From: JBAXAM01 sp964213355
GTDB taxonomy: Bacteria; Pseudomonadota; Gammaproteobacteria; UBA9339
Length of the DNA: 25,748 nt
Assembly: GCA_964213355.1 (NCBI GenBank)
Contig: CAXOVY010000004.1
Coordinates: 1 to 25,748 of the forward strand
Reading direction: 5' to 3'
Numbering within the stretch: the stretch's first letter is position 1; every line of letters starts with the position of its first letter. The notes under the pieces were generated by a model. It ran no database searches. It had not been told where the DNA came from and saw nothing but the letters and a program-made list of their open reading frames with translations. Position numbers and translations under genes: made by a program. This document shows, one piece after another, positions 8,456 through 16,110 of the stretch.

Positions 8456-8966
8456 TGCTATTTCCTCTTTCAACTTCAAGCTTCTTAAGCCTTGCTTCAA
8501 GCTCTTCGTATTTGGCTTTCTCTACAATACCAGCTTGCTTTTCAAGACAATTTAACCCATAGCTATAAGTGTCTATGTTTACGTCAGTTCGCTCGCACAG
8601 CTCATTTAGCTCGTCTAGTTTGGCTGTTATTGAATTCTTTCTTAAAATAGGCAAAATACGTGATAAAAAATCTTTACGTTTTGCTAGTTGTATCAACATG
8701 TTAGGATAGTCTTCAGCAGCTTTTATAATCTTTTTATCAAGCCACGCTCTGCCTACTATCTCACCCCTCTCTATAAACTCAGAAAACTCCTTTTTAACAC
8801 CTTCGGAATCTTTGTATTTCCCACGCCCAAGCCAACAATAAAATGTTTCTTCGGAAATATCTAATTTCTCGCAAATCGCGGCATGAGTACCGCCATTAGC
8901 CAATATATCATAGGCTTTTTGCGGCATATCATTTTTATATTTAGTTGGCCGTCCTTTTGCTTTCAT
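8445..8966 (-). CDS. Terminase small subunit-like DNA-binding protein
   Basis: A 173-residue protein opening with MKAKGRPTKYKNDM and a helix-turn-helix (about residues 20-50, ANGGTHAAICEKLDISEETF), as in many phage small terminases and Terminase_5/homeodomain-like proteins. These recognise the packaging site and regulate the large subunit. The C terminus (about 110-170) is a predicted coiled coil suited to ring oligomerisation. GAGGA precedes the ATG, which overlaps the upstream stop by one base. The expected large subunit is not found next to it. A phage transcription regulator is the alternative. Confidence 0.7.
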   Translation of the reverse strand: MKAKGRPTKYKNDMPQKAYDILANGGTHAAICEKLDISEETFYCWLGRGKYKDSEGVKKEFSEFIERGEIVGRAWLDKKIIKAAEDYPNMLIQLAKRKDFLSRILPILRKNSITAKLDELNELCERTDVNIDTYSYGLNCLEKQAGIVEKAKYEELEARLKKLEVERGNSNAV

Positions 8967-10237
8967 TACAATTCCTCTTTCATTTCACCGCTGTAGGTGC
9001 CGTATGCCTCATATGCCATAAAAACAATCCCTATAATCAGTCCAAGAAGCACACTAGTAAAGTCAATAAAATGACGCACCATCTGTTCCATTTGCCCGCC
9101 AAAATTAGCTATTTCGTTTGCTTGCTCCTGATGCTGCGCTTGAAGATTATTTATTTCTCCTTGGTACTGGGCTTGAAATGCTTGAAACTGCTGACGAATA
9201 AGTTGAGCTTCATTTTGTCTTTGCTGTACAAAATAAGTGGCGGTAAGTTCTACAAGCTCTTTCAGTTGCGTTTGAACATCGTCCTTAATTAGAACGCCCT
9301 GTGCTTCTGATATATGTGCTCTATTTCTGGACTCCAATACATATCTAGTAAAAATACTAGTAAGTTGTTGCACTCTTTGAACCACAGCATGTAATTGAGG
9401 GTTTTGTTGATTATAGGGCTGCATTGGTCCTAGAGAGACGCGGTCGTGCTGTCCTTGTCCAAATACATTGACCTGTTGCTGTCCTTGTTGGGGCTGATTC
9501 TGATTTTGCGCTTGTGCCAGCTGCCCTTGCTGGTTAGCTAAAGGATTACCGCCGTAAAAACTGTAAATGGTATTAATAGCTGTTTGGCGCATATTGTCTG
9601 GGAAAATTGCCTCGACAGCCCTAAGTAAAGCGTTGCGAGTTGTTATACTAAGCAAAGCCCCAGAAATGCATTGCCCCGCCATCAAATCCGATAAAACATG
9701 GATAGGCAGCCAGCCTGCGTTGGTTAGATAAGCATCTGCTGCTGCAGCACCAGAGTACAGCCAAAGCCCCAATTTTCCAAAAGCAACATAGCAAAAAGGC
9801 GCGCCAATATTAGCCAAACGAACCACTTCTTTTTTTACAATTTTAATTATTTTCCCGTTACTGTCTCTTTCCAATCTGGCTAAAATTTCTTTCTGAATAG
9901 CAGAGTCGATATCTATTCGATTTCTGCTTATTTTTAGAAACTCTTCCACATCTTTTTCCCAATATATAAAATTAGAGTCTTTAAGTATTGACTTAATAAT
10001 TTGTATTTTTACATCTTTTCCAACTGGATTTTTTACCTCCACGCTTTTTAAAACCAAATCAATTAGTGTATAGTCCAAATAAACTTTAGCTGAATAGTCT
10101 ATTTTTTCTTTATTGTTTCTGACATACTCCAGCAACATGCGCAACAGTTTGTTTCTTTGATCAATTTCTTTATCGCTAATGTAAAGCTCTATTTCTGGAG
10201 ATGTAGATAATTCCTGGTATATCGGCTCATTATTCAT
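8966..10237 (-). CDS. Gln-rich membrane protein, unrecognised, first gene of the morphogenesis operon
   Basis: A 423-residue protein in four parts. A charged helical N terminus (about 1-140) is followed by a hydrophobic region (about 145-200: APFCYVAFGKLGLWLYSGAA, MAGQCISGALLSI). Next come a Gln/Asn-rich low-complexity segment (about 230-285) and a long Gln-rich coiled coil (about 330-390). The end is a clear transmembrane helix (FTSVLLGLIIGIVFMAYEAYG) with a short charged tail. AGGAG precedes the ATG, and a consensus promoter lies about 150 bp upstream. No family is recognised. A role in virion DNA ejection (internal membrane-active protein) or host membrane remodelling is speculation. Confidence 0.75.
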   Translation of the reverse strand: MNNEPIYQELSTSPEIELYISDKEIDQRNKLLRMLLEYVRNNKEKIDYSAKVYLDYTLIDLVLKSVEVKNPVGKDVKIQIIKSILKDSNFIYWEKDVEEFLKISRNRIDIDSAIQKEILARLERDSNGKIIKIVKKEVVRLANIGAPFCYVAFGKLGLWLYSGAAAADAYLTNAGWLPIHVLSDLMAGQCISGALLSITTRNALLRAVEAIFPDNMRQTAINTIYSFYGGNPLANQQGQLAQAQNQNQPQQGQQQVNVFGQGQHDRVSLGPMQPYNQQNPQLHAVVQRVQQLTSIFTRYVLESRNRAHISEAQGVLIKDDVQTQLKELVELTATYFVQQRQNEAQLIRQQFQAFQAQYQGEINNLQAQHQEQANEIANFGGQMEQMVRHFIDFTSVLLGLIIGIVFMAYEAYGTYSGEMKEEL

Positions 10238-10287
10238 AGTTGACTCCTGTGTCCTATTAGTTTAAAACTAAACCGCTAAGAAAGCAG

Positions 10288-10359
10288 GGGATGAAAACCA
10301 GCGTGTGTCTTTTTTGGGCTAGATGTATTTTAAAATAGACTATTGCCAATTTTCATCCC
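10288..10359. repeat. Inverted repeat GGGATGAAAA...TTTTCATCCC in an operon leader
   Basis: GGGATGAAAA (10288-10297) and TTTTCATCCC (10350-10359) are exact 10-bp inverted arms around a 52-bp centre. That centre holds a perfect 12-bp palindrome, TATTTTAAAATA (10326-10337). The structure lies in the leader between the promoter at 10385-10413 and the gene starting at 10237, so it may be a regulator site or a leader hairpin. Confidence 0.5.
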
Positions 10360-10384
10360 TTTTTGATTTAAAAAACATAACGTT

Positions 10385-10413
10385 ATTATAACATAACATG
10401 GATAAAAAGGCAA
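10385..10413 (-). promoter_or_regulatory. Promoter of the morphogenesis operon
   Basis: On the minus strand there is a -35 TTGCCT (10408-10413), a 17-bp spacer and an extended -10 TGTTATAAT (hexamer TATAAT at 10385-10390). It is the best promoter match upstream of the gene starting at 10237 and would drive the terminase-portal block. The rest of the 309-bp intergenic interval holds the inverted repeat, the 10-bp-phased motif and no gene. Confidence 0.65.
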
Positions 10414-10500
10414 GAAGCAACGCAATATAATTCGATTTAAGGCGTTTTCGTTCTTATTGGTAGGAGAGTAGCGGTTAATAACAAAAAGTTGATCTAACAG

Positions 10501-10529
10501 CGTTTAACGAGGCTTAACGCCGTTTAATG
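10501..10529. repeat. Three copies of a 9-bp motif at exact 10-bp spacing
   Basis: CGTTTAACG (10501-10509), GGCTTAACG (10511-10519) and CGTTTAATG (10521-10529) repeat once per helical turn. They lie about 90 bp upstream of the -35 of the morphogenesis promoter, which is a plausible position for an activator array. Confidence 0.5.
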
Positions 10530-10546
10530 TTTCTTTATCTGATTAT

Positions 10547-11050
10547 TTAGAAAGGAATGTCATCATCGAAAAATGGTTCAGTTTCAATCTTTGTGTTGAC
10601 AATTGATTGATTTTGAACAGGTTGATCAAGTGATGTTGCAAATGGTTTTTCAACACTGATGGATTTGGTTTTGTCTTGGTATGAGGCTAAAGTAGGATTG
10701 CCCACGGAATCAGGACGCCTATCAAGCATGTGCATCTCATTAACAATAATTTCCGTTGTATAACGCTCTACTCCATTGTTATCCTGCCACTTTCTGGTGC
10801 GGAGGTAGCCTTCAACATAAACTTTAGAGCCTTTATGTAGGTACTGACCAACAATCTCAGCTAGTCGATTAAAAAAGACCAATCTATGCCACTCTGTAGC
10901 GGCTTTCGTTTCACCACTTTGTTTGTCTTTCCAGCTTTTGCTAGTTGCCAGAGAAACAACCACCATTGCGGTTCCGCTTGTGGTGGTTTTGGTTTCTGGT
11001 TCAATACCAAGATTACCAATTAAAATTACTTTGTTTACGCCGTTGCTCAT
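10547..11050 (-). CDS. ssb: Single-stranded DNA-binding protein
   Basis: A 167-residue SSB that coats single-stranded DNA in replication and recombination. The OB fold occupies residues 1-110, with VNKVILIGNLGIEPE, the TSKSWKDKQSGE loop, TEWHRLVFFNRLAEIVGQYL, GSKVYVEGYLRTRKWQD and a RYTTEIIVNEMHMLDRR end. A disordered linker follows, then the acidic tip DDDIPF that recruits partner proteins. Length and domain order are typical. The ribosome site is weak. It belongs with the exonuclease and recombinase as a phage-encoded recombination and replication set. Confidence 0.95.
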   Translation of the reverse strand: MSNGVNKVILIGNLGIEPETKTTTSGTAMVVVSLATSKSWKDKQSGETKAATEWHRLVFFNRLAEIVGQYLHKGSKVYVEGYLRTRKWQDNNGVERYTTEIIVNEMHMLDRRPDSVGNPTLASYQDKTKSISVEKPFATSLDQPVQNQSIVNTKIETEPFFDDDIPF

Positions 11051-11055
11051 AATGA

Positions 11056-11416
11056 TTACTTTAAATATTGAAGTAATGCCATACCACCCAGCATTATACT
11101 ACCAAGTAATGCGCCGAGCTTAATAATCAGTTTATTTTCCAGCTCTTTTATATCTCTTTTTAATTCAACCCTAACCTGCTCTATTTTTAATTCTAATTCT
11201 TTTGTGTCTCTTTTTAATAAAAGCTCTAGTTCTTTTAAATCCTGTTTTGTTGCCAAACTATTGTCAATTAAATTATTAATAGCCTGGTTTTGTTCTTTAA
11301 TGACTTCGGCGAATATATGCGTTTGAACTTCAGCCTGTTTTTCTGGCACCCCAGCAGCCTTATAAGTCATTAGCATATTGCAATGTATCAAAGTCAAACA
11401 TTAATGCGTGCGTCAT
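11056..11416 (-). pseudogene. DUF1640/CCDC90-like coiled-coil membrane protein, frameshifted
   Basis: The natural start is the ATG at 11416, behind GAGG. It reads MTHALMFDFDTLQYANDL and then hits TAA at 11362-11360. The rest continues in another frame as YKAAGVPEKQAEVQTHI onward to 11056. Compared with the paralogue at 12041-12343 (MFDTLQYAKKLQKAGMSEQQAEI), one extra base near 11360-11366 explains the break. The ATG at 11397 of the longer open frame is therefore probably artefactual; an internal ATG at about 11370 could give a truncated protein. The remainder is a coiled coil (LELLLKRDTKELELKIEQVR) plus one C-terminal transmembrane helix (LGALLGSIMLGGMALLQYL). Confidence 0.7.
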
Positions 11417-11442
11417 TTTCTTTTTCCTCATTTTACTTTTAC

Positions 11443-12039
11443 TCACAAATCCTCTTTAAAAGACTTAGATGTTTTTTTCTTTGCATGCCTAAAATCAGAA
11501 GGCATAGCAAACTCGCTGCTCCATATTCCCTTTTTCTCTATATGGGCTTTATCCTCATCATTTACATAAGCGGTTAAGTACTGCCTATAAGCCACCGCCC
11601 AGCCACTGCGAACCATGTGTTGATTAATATCTATTGTATCTTTACCTTCACCTATTTTGACAAATCCAATACTGCGGCCATATTTATCTGTGCCTATTAT
11701 TGTAACACAACATTTGTTTTTAACGTTACATAATGCTAATTCTTTTCTTAAAGCCTCCCCCGATTCTATACCACAATCCCATACTTTATTATCTACCTTG
11801 TTTATACAGGTTTGTTTGGACTCAGGAGCGTCTATTCCCTGCAATCTTATATTCCATTTTTTATTGCCTTTAGTTATAGCAATAGTATCGCCGTCTACTA
11901 CTCTCACCTCCTTTGTAGTAAAGCCTACTGTTTCTTCCTTAGCAGATGCTTGAGCATAAATATAACTATTAATTGCAACAAAAGAGGTTACAATTAACGC
12001 TATTACTATCCTTAAAATATTTTTTATCTTACCTTGCAT
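11443..12039 (-). CDS. Exported thermonuclease (staphylococcal nuclease family)
   Basis: An Ca2+-dependent DNA/RNA nuclease of the SNase fold, carried outward by an N-terminal hydrophobic signal or anchor (about residues 8-33, ending AQASA). Active-site elements are present: VVDGDTIAI, the Arg and Glu of IRLQGIDAPES, and the second Arg in TDKYGRSIGF. QHMVRSGWAVAYRQY and KAHIEKKGIW complete the family signature. I chose the ATG at 12039, one base after the upstream stop, over an in-frame TTG 12 nt earlier. Four cysteines could form disulfides. In a phage it may degrade host or released DNA; in a lysogen it could be a secreted effector or scavenging enzyme. Confidence 0.9.
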   Translation of the reverse strand: MQGKIKNILRIVIALIVTSFVAINSYIYAQASAKEETVGFTTKEVRVVDGDTIAITKGNKKWNIRLQGIDAPESKQTCINKVDNKVWDCGIESGEALRKELALCNVKNKCCVTIIGTDKYGRSIGFVKIGEGKDTIDINQHMVRSGWAVAYRQYLTAYVNDEDKAHIEKKGIWSSEFAMPSDFRHAKKKTSKSFKEDL

Positions 12040-12040
12040 T

Positions 12041-12343
12041 TTAGTGTCCAAAAAGCTTCAATGATGTCATTAACATACTAAGAAAAGCAACCGCTACTCC
12101 CAGCATATATCCTATTCTTATCGTAAGTTTAATCTCTAAGTCTTTAAGTTTAATCTCTAAGTCTTTTTTAGTAGCAAACTCCTTCAATTTGTTTTCTAAA
12201 TTATCAGCAATAAAATTGCTAATAGCCTCATTCTGCTCCTTTATTGTCTCAGCATGAATTTCCGCCTGCTGTTCAGACATTCCAGCTTTTTGTAACTTTT
12301 TCGCATATTGTAATGTATCAAACATTAATACCGAGCTGCTCAT
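12041..12343 (-). CDS. DUF1640/CCDC90-like coiled-coil, tail-anchored membrane protein
   Basis: A 100-residue protein: MFDTLQYAKKLQKAGMSEQQAE head (about 7-30), coiled coil (about 35-75), and one C-terminal transmembrane helix (IGYMLGVAVAFLSMLMTSL). This is the bacterial DUF1640 layout. The coiled coil contains a perfect 2 x 21-bp tandem repeat (12124-12165) that doubles the heptad LEIKLKD. GAGAGG precedes the ATG. It lies 36 bp after the endolysin gene and 1 bp before the nuclease, and its paralogue follows the nuclease. The endolysin has no export signal, so a holin- or spanin-like lysis role is conceivable but unproven. Confidence 0.75.
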   Translation of the reverse strand: MSSSVLMFDTLQYAKKLQKAGMSEQQAEIHAETIKEQNEAISNFIADNLENKLKEFATKKDLEIKLKDLEIKLTIRIGYMLGVAVAFLSMLMTSLKLFGH

Positions 12344-12379
12344 TTTTTTGTCCTCTCTTGTAATTTCTAGTTAATTATA

Positions 12380-12997
12380 TCACATTTTTTCTTTATAGAT
12401 TAAATCGGCCATTTTAATTGCTCTTTCCTTAGTGGCTTTAAAAAGAGTAGTGTTTTTTAATACTGCGCTCGCCCTGTTGTAATCATTGCTTCTAATGTAA
12501 TCGATAAAATATTTTTTTTCATATGACGCGCCAGTACCACTGCCAGGCCATCGTTTAACTAAAATATAGATGTTTTTATGCATTCCGACAAAACCACATT
12601 GGAAGCAAATACAAATAAGCGCAACCCGAACTCTTTCTGGAGCATCATTAAAATAGTCGTATCTCGTTAACTGTTGCACCAACTTCTTAACCTCATTATC
12701 CAGCAAAACCTCTGCTGTTGCTTTTGAGATATTAATTGCCTTGTGATACTGGTCTAATGCTTTTTTAATCTCTTTGGTACCAATACCGGCTTTTTGCCAT
12801 CTGGTTATGAACTCAGCTGAAATTACTCTCTTGTCAAAATCAACTAATTTAGCCTCATCTGCAGTTAAACCATTAGCCTCTAGGTTATCACCATAGCCAA
12901 TCGTCCATTTGTTGGCGGGGCATTTGTAGGGCTTTAAATAAAGACCTTCTAGTTCTTTTAAGAGTTCTTTAGCTTTATTGATTGTTTTGTTTTTCAT
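12380..12997 (-). CDS. Phage endolysin, GH24 (T4-type) lysozyme
   Basis: A 205-residue muramidase cleaving peptidoglycan at lysis. The catalytic Glu (residue 17) lies in LLKELEGLYLKPYK, followed by CPANKWTIGYGDN, the usual substrate-cleft block with Thr. The Asp of T4 lysozyme is Cys here, as in many prophage lysozymes. The C-terminal helical lobe contains ERVRVALICICFQCGF and a WPGSGTG variant of the W..g.G motif. There is no signal peptide or SAR helix, so it should need a holin. The ribosome site before the ATG is weak. It starts 19 bp after the phosphatase gene. Confidence 0.9.
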   Translation of the reverse strand: MKNKTINKAKELLKELEGLYLKPYKCPANKWTIGYGDNLEANGLTADEAKLVDFDKRVISAEFITRWQKAGIGTKEIKKALDQYHKAINISKATAEVLLDNEVKKLVQQLTRYDYFNDAPERVRVALICICFQCGFVGMHKNIYILVKRWPGSGTGASYEKKYFIDYIRSNDYNRASAVLKNTTLFKATKERAIKMADLIYKEKM

Positions 12998-13016
12998 TTC
13001 ATTTTACAAGTATAAT

Positions 13017-13703
13017 CTAATCAATAAAATAATATGGATTAGGAATCTTAAAATTACAACCATTACAATTTGCTCCTAAATCACCATATTGATCTCCAAT
13101 ATTCAACACAATATCATACCCTCTGGATATAATATCCTTTCTTGCAAGCTTTTTAAACTGTTGTGTTGACTTAACAATGTTTTTATTAGTATCTGGTTTT
13201 AAATATATACCACTCCAATTTTTATAACCTGCTTGCAATAATTGTTTAGTTGTAATATCACACCAAGATTCCTTTCTACCAGAAACAAAAAATACAGCAA
13301 CATTATTCTCTTTAGCAAAATTATATAAATTAAGCACTGGATAAATTACAGGCCATTTACCTTTTAAAACTACATTTTCAAAAAAATCCACATCAAAAGT
13401 AAATAATGAATCACTGTCATTTTTGGCATCATAGGAAGATAAGGAGGTGTCATCAATATCTAAAACTACTGCAAGTTTTCTACCTTCCTTGTTATTTAAT
13501 ATACATTTTTTTAGATGTTCTTTTGCTTTTAAAATAGTTTCTTTTATACCATTATAATACTCACCTGAATCATGATATTTTATCAGCTCTTTTTTTAATA
13601 AGTCTATATTTTGTGGTTCTTTGGCTATAGTTACAGCAGGAAATAATACACTGATAAATAGATAAGCTACCAAAACAATATTACGGACAATAACTTTATT
13701 CAT
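13017..13703 (-). CDS. Secreted HAD-family acid phosphatase (class B/IIIB type)
   Basis: A 228-residue phosphomonoesterase with an N-terminal signal peptide (about residues 5-27) that sends it to the periplasm or outside. HAD motifs are intact: nucleophile block VLDIDDTSLSS (Asp82 and Asp84), motif II FFVSGR (about 138-143), Lys in YLKPD (about 169) and motif IV NIGDQYGD (201-208). This matches the acid-phosphatase/5'-nucleotidase e(P4)-like group, which dephosphorylates nucleotides so they can be taken up. AGGAG precedes the ATG. An exported phosphatase beside an endolysin and an exported nuclease is unusual for a phage; it may be host-derived cargo. Confidence 0.88.
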   Translation of the reverse strand: MNKVIVRNIVLVAYLFISVLFPAVTIAKEPQNIDLLKKELIKYHDSGEYYNGIKETILKAKEHLKKCILNNKEGRKLAVVLDIDDTSLSSYDAKNDSDSLFTFDVDFFENVVLKGKWPVIYPVLNLYNFAKENNVAVFFVSGRKESWCDITTKQLLQAGYKNWSGIYLKPDTNKNIVKSTQQFKKLARKDIISRGYDIVLNIGDQYGDLGANCNGCNFKIPNPYYFID

Positions 13704-13720
13704 TTCCTAACTCCTATTAA

Positions 13721-15019
13721 TTAATTTGGAATCTGCATTTGTAATATAGCCTTTGCATTTTTAGCTATATGCTCATCGCTACCAGATGATTGGCTCCAGC
13801 CGTTGTTTTTATCTCTGCCTCCTTTTTTATAGATTTTCATCATAATATTTTTACATTTTCTTAAAGAGTTTTCATTACCGCTTTTGTCAAATTTTAAAGC
13901 ATTCGCCGAGGCAAATATTAAATCCCAATAAAGTTCTCCAATCCCTTTTGGCGTTTCTCTCAATTTGACTAGCTCGTCACGGAATTCTTTATAGACAGCA
14001 CCAAGCTCAGTATGGTCTATTTTTCTGTCAATCAAATTCGCCATAAGCAATGGATATTCCGTTATCTTTTCTTTAGCCAACGCAATTAAGTTTAGCTCTA
14101 CAAGTTGAGCCTTTGCTTTTTTCTTTTTATCCAATTCCCTGTCCAACTCGAGCGAGCGATTGTCTAGCTCGCAATATTCAGCTAAAAAGCCGCTTCGTTC
14201 ATCGTTATTTTTTGCGGTCATCATCAGCGAGCATAACGTAGACTTTTGTTGTTCTAGCTTTGCTTTTTCAGCTTGCAGGCATGTTTCCTCAGCAACTTTG
14301 CTATTTTTTTCAAAATTTTTAAAATCAACAACAGGTTTTAGCGGTCCTTCTCTGATTTTTAAGATTTCTGCTGTTGTTATTTTTGTATTAATATTGCTTT
14401 TTATATTAATACCTATAAACTTTTTGCTACATAAGGAAACACCTTTAGCAATACTGGTTTGTGCCACAGGGACTGATTTAGTTTCGGAAGCGCGCAACGA
14501 AGTTTTTTCGGTTACTATTGTAATAACCTCTTTTGAATAGGTAGCTTCTCTCTTTGCATCAAGTTTTTCTTGAGCTTCAATAAAATTTAACATTTCTTTT
14601 TTTAGGGACAGCATATCTTCATTGGCGTCGATTCTTTCAGAAAGAAGTATGGCATCGCGCAAGGTCTGTAAGAATTTCTCTTTTGATGTTTGTTCGGCTT
14701 TTCCTGCAATCACCGTTTGCAGTTTTTTATTTTTAGATGAAGCTTTACTGGCTATTTCTCTAGGTACGGTAGGAATATAGGTATTTGCCTCTCTCTGATT
14801 CTGCCCATCTTTGCATATCCAATTACCATACTTTTCAACAACCCCAGCTTTACAAAGAGTCTTAATCGCTCTGCTTACTGTCCATCTTGATTTTTCTCCA
14901 ATAATTAACCCTAACTCAGTTTGTGATATTTGCAGTTTTCCATTGGCATTGAATTTACCATATTGACAAATGGCATGAAATATTTCGATCGCTCTTGGAT
15001 TTATGTGTTTGTTATTCAT
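13721..15019 (-). CDS. Winged-helix replication/regulatory protein
   Basis: A 432-residue protein with an N-terminal winged helix-turn-helix (about residues 8-75: RAIEIFHAICQYG, ISQTELGLIIGEKSRWTVSRAIKTLCKAGVVEKYGNW). It resembles the DNA-binding domain of phage or plasmid replication proteins. The centre (about 90-320) is a long charged, coiled-coil region. The C-terminal domain (about 340-430: GIGELYWDLIFASANALKF, then SLRKCKNIMMKIYKKGGR) is unfamiliar. No helicase or AAA+ motif is visible, so it is not a DnaC/DnaB homologue. It begins 27 bp downstream of a hairpin (15046-15073) and has a weak ribosome site. A transcriptional regulator is the alternative. Confidence 0.6.
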   Translation of the reverse strand: MNNKHINPRAIEIFHAICQYGKFNANGKLQISQTELGLIIGEKSRWTVSRAIKTLCKAGVVEKYGNWICKDGQNQREANTYIPTVPREIASKASSKNKKLQTVIAGKAEQTSKEKFLQTLRDAILLSERIDANEDMLSLKKEMLNFIEAQEKLDAKREATYSKEVITIVTEKTSLRASETKSVPVAQTSIAKGVSLCSKKFIGINIKSNINTKITTAEILKIREGPLKPVVDFKNFEKNSKVAEETCLQAEKAKLEQQKSTLCSLMMTAKNNDERSGFLAEYCELDNRSLELDRELDKKKKAKAQLVELNLIALAKEKITEYPLLMANLIDRKIDHTELGAVYKEFRDELVKLRETPKGIGELYWDLIFASANALKFDKSGNENSLRKCKNIMMKIYKKGGRDKNNGWSQSSGSDEHIAKNAKAILQMQIPN

Positions 15020-15045
15020 CAGATAAGTTGAAACGCAATCAGGAA

Positions 15046-15073
15046 CAATCGTAAAAGGAGTTTTGTACGATTG
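15046..15073. repeat. Hairpin in the leader of the winged-helix gene
   Basis: CAATCGTA / TACGATTG arms, extended by AAA/TTT across a one-base bulge, enclose a short loop 27 bp before the minus-strand start at 15019. It could be an autoregulatory operator or a leader hairpin. Upstream are a 12-bp palindrome ACCCTTAAGGGT (15167-15178) and a run of 13 T (15214-15226). Confidence 0.45.
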
Positions 15074-15259
15074 CTGAAATTATTTTAGGGGAATAGCGGC
15101 AGCGCACGCTGTTGGCAATTGATTTACCTCATCTTGTATTGTGGCTTTGGCATTGTAAAATAACCAACCCTTAAGGGTATCTTAAGTAAAGTTAAAACTC
15201 AATAATTTTTCTATTTTTTTTTTTTTGATAAATCTAACTGTTTGTTCTATTACAATTAT

Positions 15260-15925
15260 TTATGAAACCATTTGCGGTTGCATACGCTGAAATTGAGATG
15301 CAATAGCTATGCTCGTATCAGTGCTATTTGTCCTGGCATAATTTCCTTGCTTATTTGATGGTAGCAAAGCCTCTATATCCTCCTCTATCATTTCTTCTGC
15401 TGGCGTAGCTTCATACCCAGCTAATTTAATAACCCAAGAGAAAGACATTCTAGCAGCTTTGCCAAGAGCGCGTGTTTGCGCCATAGATTGTATGCAGTGT
15501 TCGGTATTGCTAACCCGTTTTGATTCTTTGCTGGAACAATATCCCCAACCCCCACCAATAACCTTTCCGCTTTTTACAGAAAAAAGCTCAACATATGTTT
15601 TGCAAAAAACATGGCCGCCTTCCTTTGTTACATCATTTATAACAGGTTTTGAACCAACGCCAAGCATTGTAAGCATTACATTCCAGCCCGTTACATGCAC
15701 GTATTTATTTCCGTTGATTACAGTATATAACTTTCTGTTGCTAACCAGTTTTGTAAGCACATCTGCTATTTTCGTTGCTTTTTCTACAACCATTTCCGGC
15801 TCATCATAAAACAAACCATCATTGGTATTTACTGGCACGCTTGTAACTGGAGCTGCAATACCTTTTTCATCTTTTTTTACAATATTATTCATTTTATTAC
15901 CCTCATTTGAATTTTTTTCTAACAT
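15260..15925 (-). CDS. Probable phage recombination protein (ERF/Rad52-like annealing type)
   Basis: A 221-residue protein from the ATG at 15925, which has AGAGGTG at ideal spacing; a TTG at 15946 lacks one. The core (about 40-150) includes KYVHVTGWNVMLTMLGV, a Cys/Gly-rich GGGWGYCSSKESKRVSNTEH segment, and the block CIQSMAQTRALGKAARMSFS ahead of WVIKLAGYEATPAEEM. That last block resembles the helix of phage single-strand annealing proteins that act with exonuclease and SSB. The tail is disordered. It sits next in order after the YqaJ exonuclease once the IS21 element is removed, supporting a two-component recombination system. The family assignment is tentative. Confidence 0.5.
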   Translation of the reverse strand: MLEKNSNEGNKMNNIVKKDEKGIAAPVTSVPVNTNDGLFYDEPEMVVEKATKIADVLTKLVSNRKLYTVINGNKYVHVTGWNVMLTMLGVGSKPVINDVTKEGGHVFCKTYVELFSVKSGKVIGGGWGYCSSKESKRVSNTEHCIQSMAQTRALGKAARMSFSWVIKLAGYEATPAEEMIEEDIEALLPSNKQGNYARTNSTDTSIAIASQFQRMQPQMVS

Positions 15926-15978
15926 GATTGCACCTCTTTTAAACAAAAGTTACGTGTGGCCTGGACGCTAACAAAAAC

Positions 15979-16010
15979 TGACCCACTTATGCTAAAAAAG
16001 ATTGACCCAC
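15979..16010 (+). repeat. Left terminal repeat of the IS21-type element
   Basis: TGACCCAC at 15979 and TTGACCCAC at 16002 are separated by TTATGCTAAAAAAGA. This matches the reverse complement of the right end in both the repeated TGACCCA and the central TGCTAAAAAA. Confidence 0.8.
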
Positions 16011-16031
16011 CAGATGCGCATCACATATATT
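16002..16031 (+). promoter_or_regulatory. Candidate plus-strand promoter inside the left terminal repeat
   Basis: TTGACC (16002-16007), an 18-bp spacer and TATATT (16026-16031) would start a transcript near 16038 reading into the element. The only thing downstream on that strand is the structured segment 16111-16263. A hairpin TTGATTC/GAATCAA (16053-16068) lies just after it. Confidence 0.4.
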
Positions 16032-16110
16032 AATCCAGCTATAGTCAGCGCGTTGATTCAAGAATCAATGTTACCAAATAGCTTTTAAAATTATTTAAAA
16101 ATTATTACTG

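Noticed and set aside
15214..15226. Run of 13 T as a terminator
   Set aside because: The genes here are on the minus strand, where the run is A; no GC-rich stem adjoins it on the plus strand.
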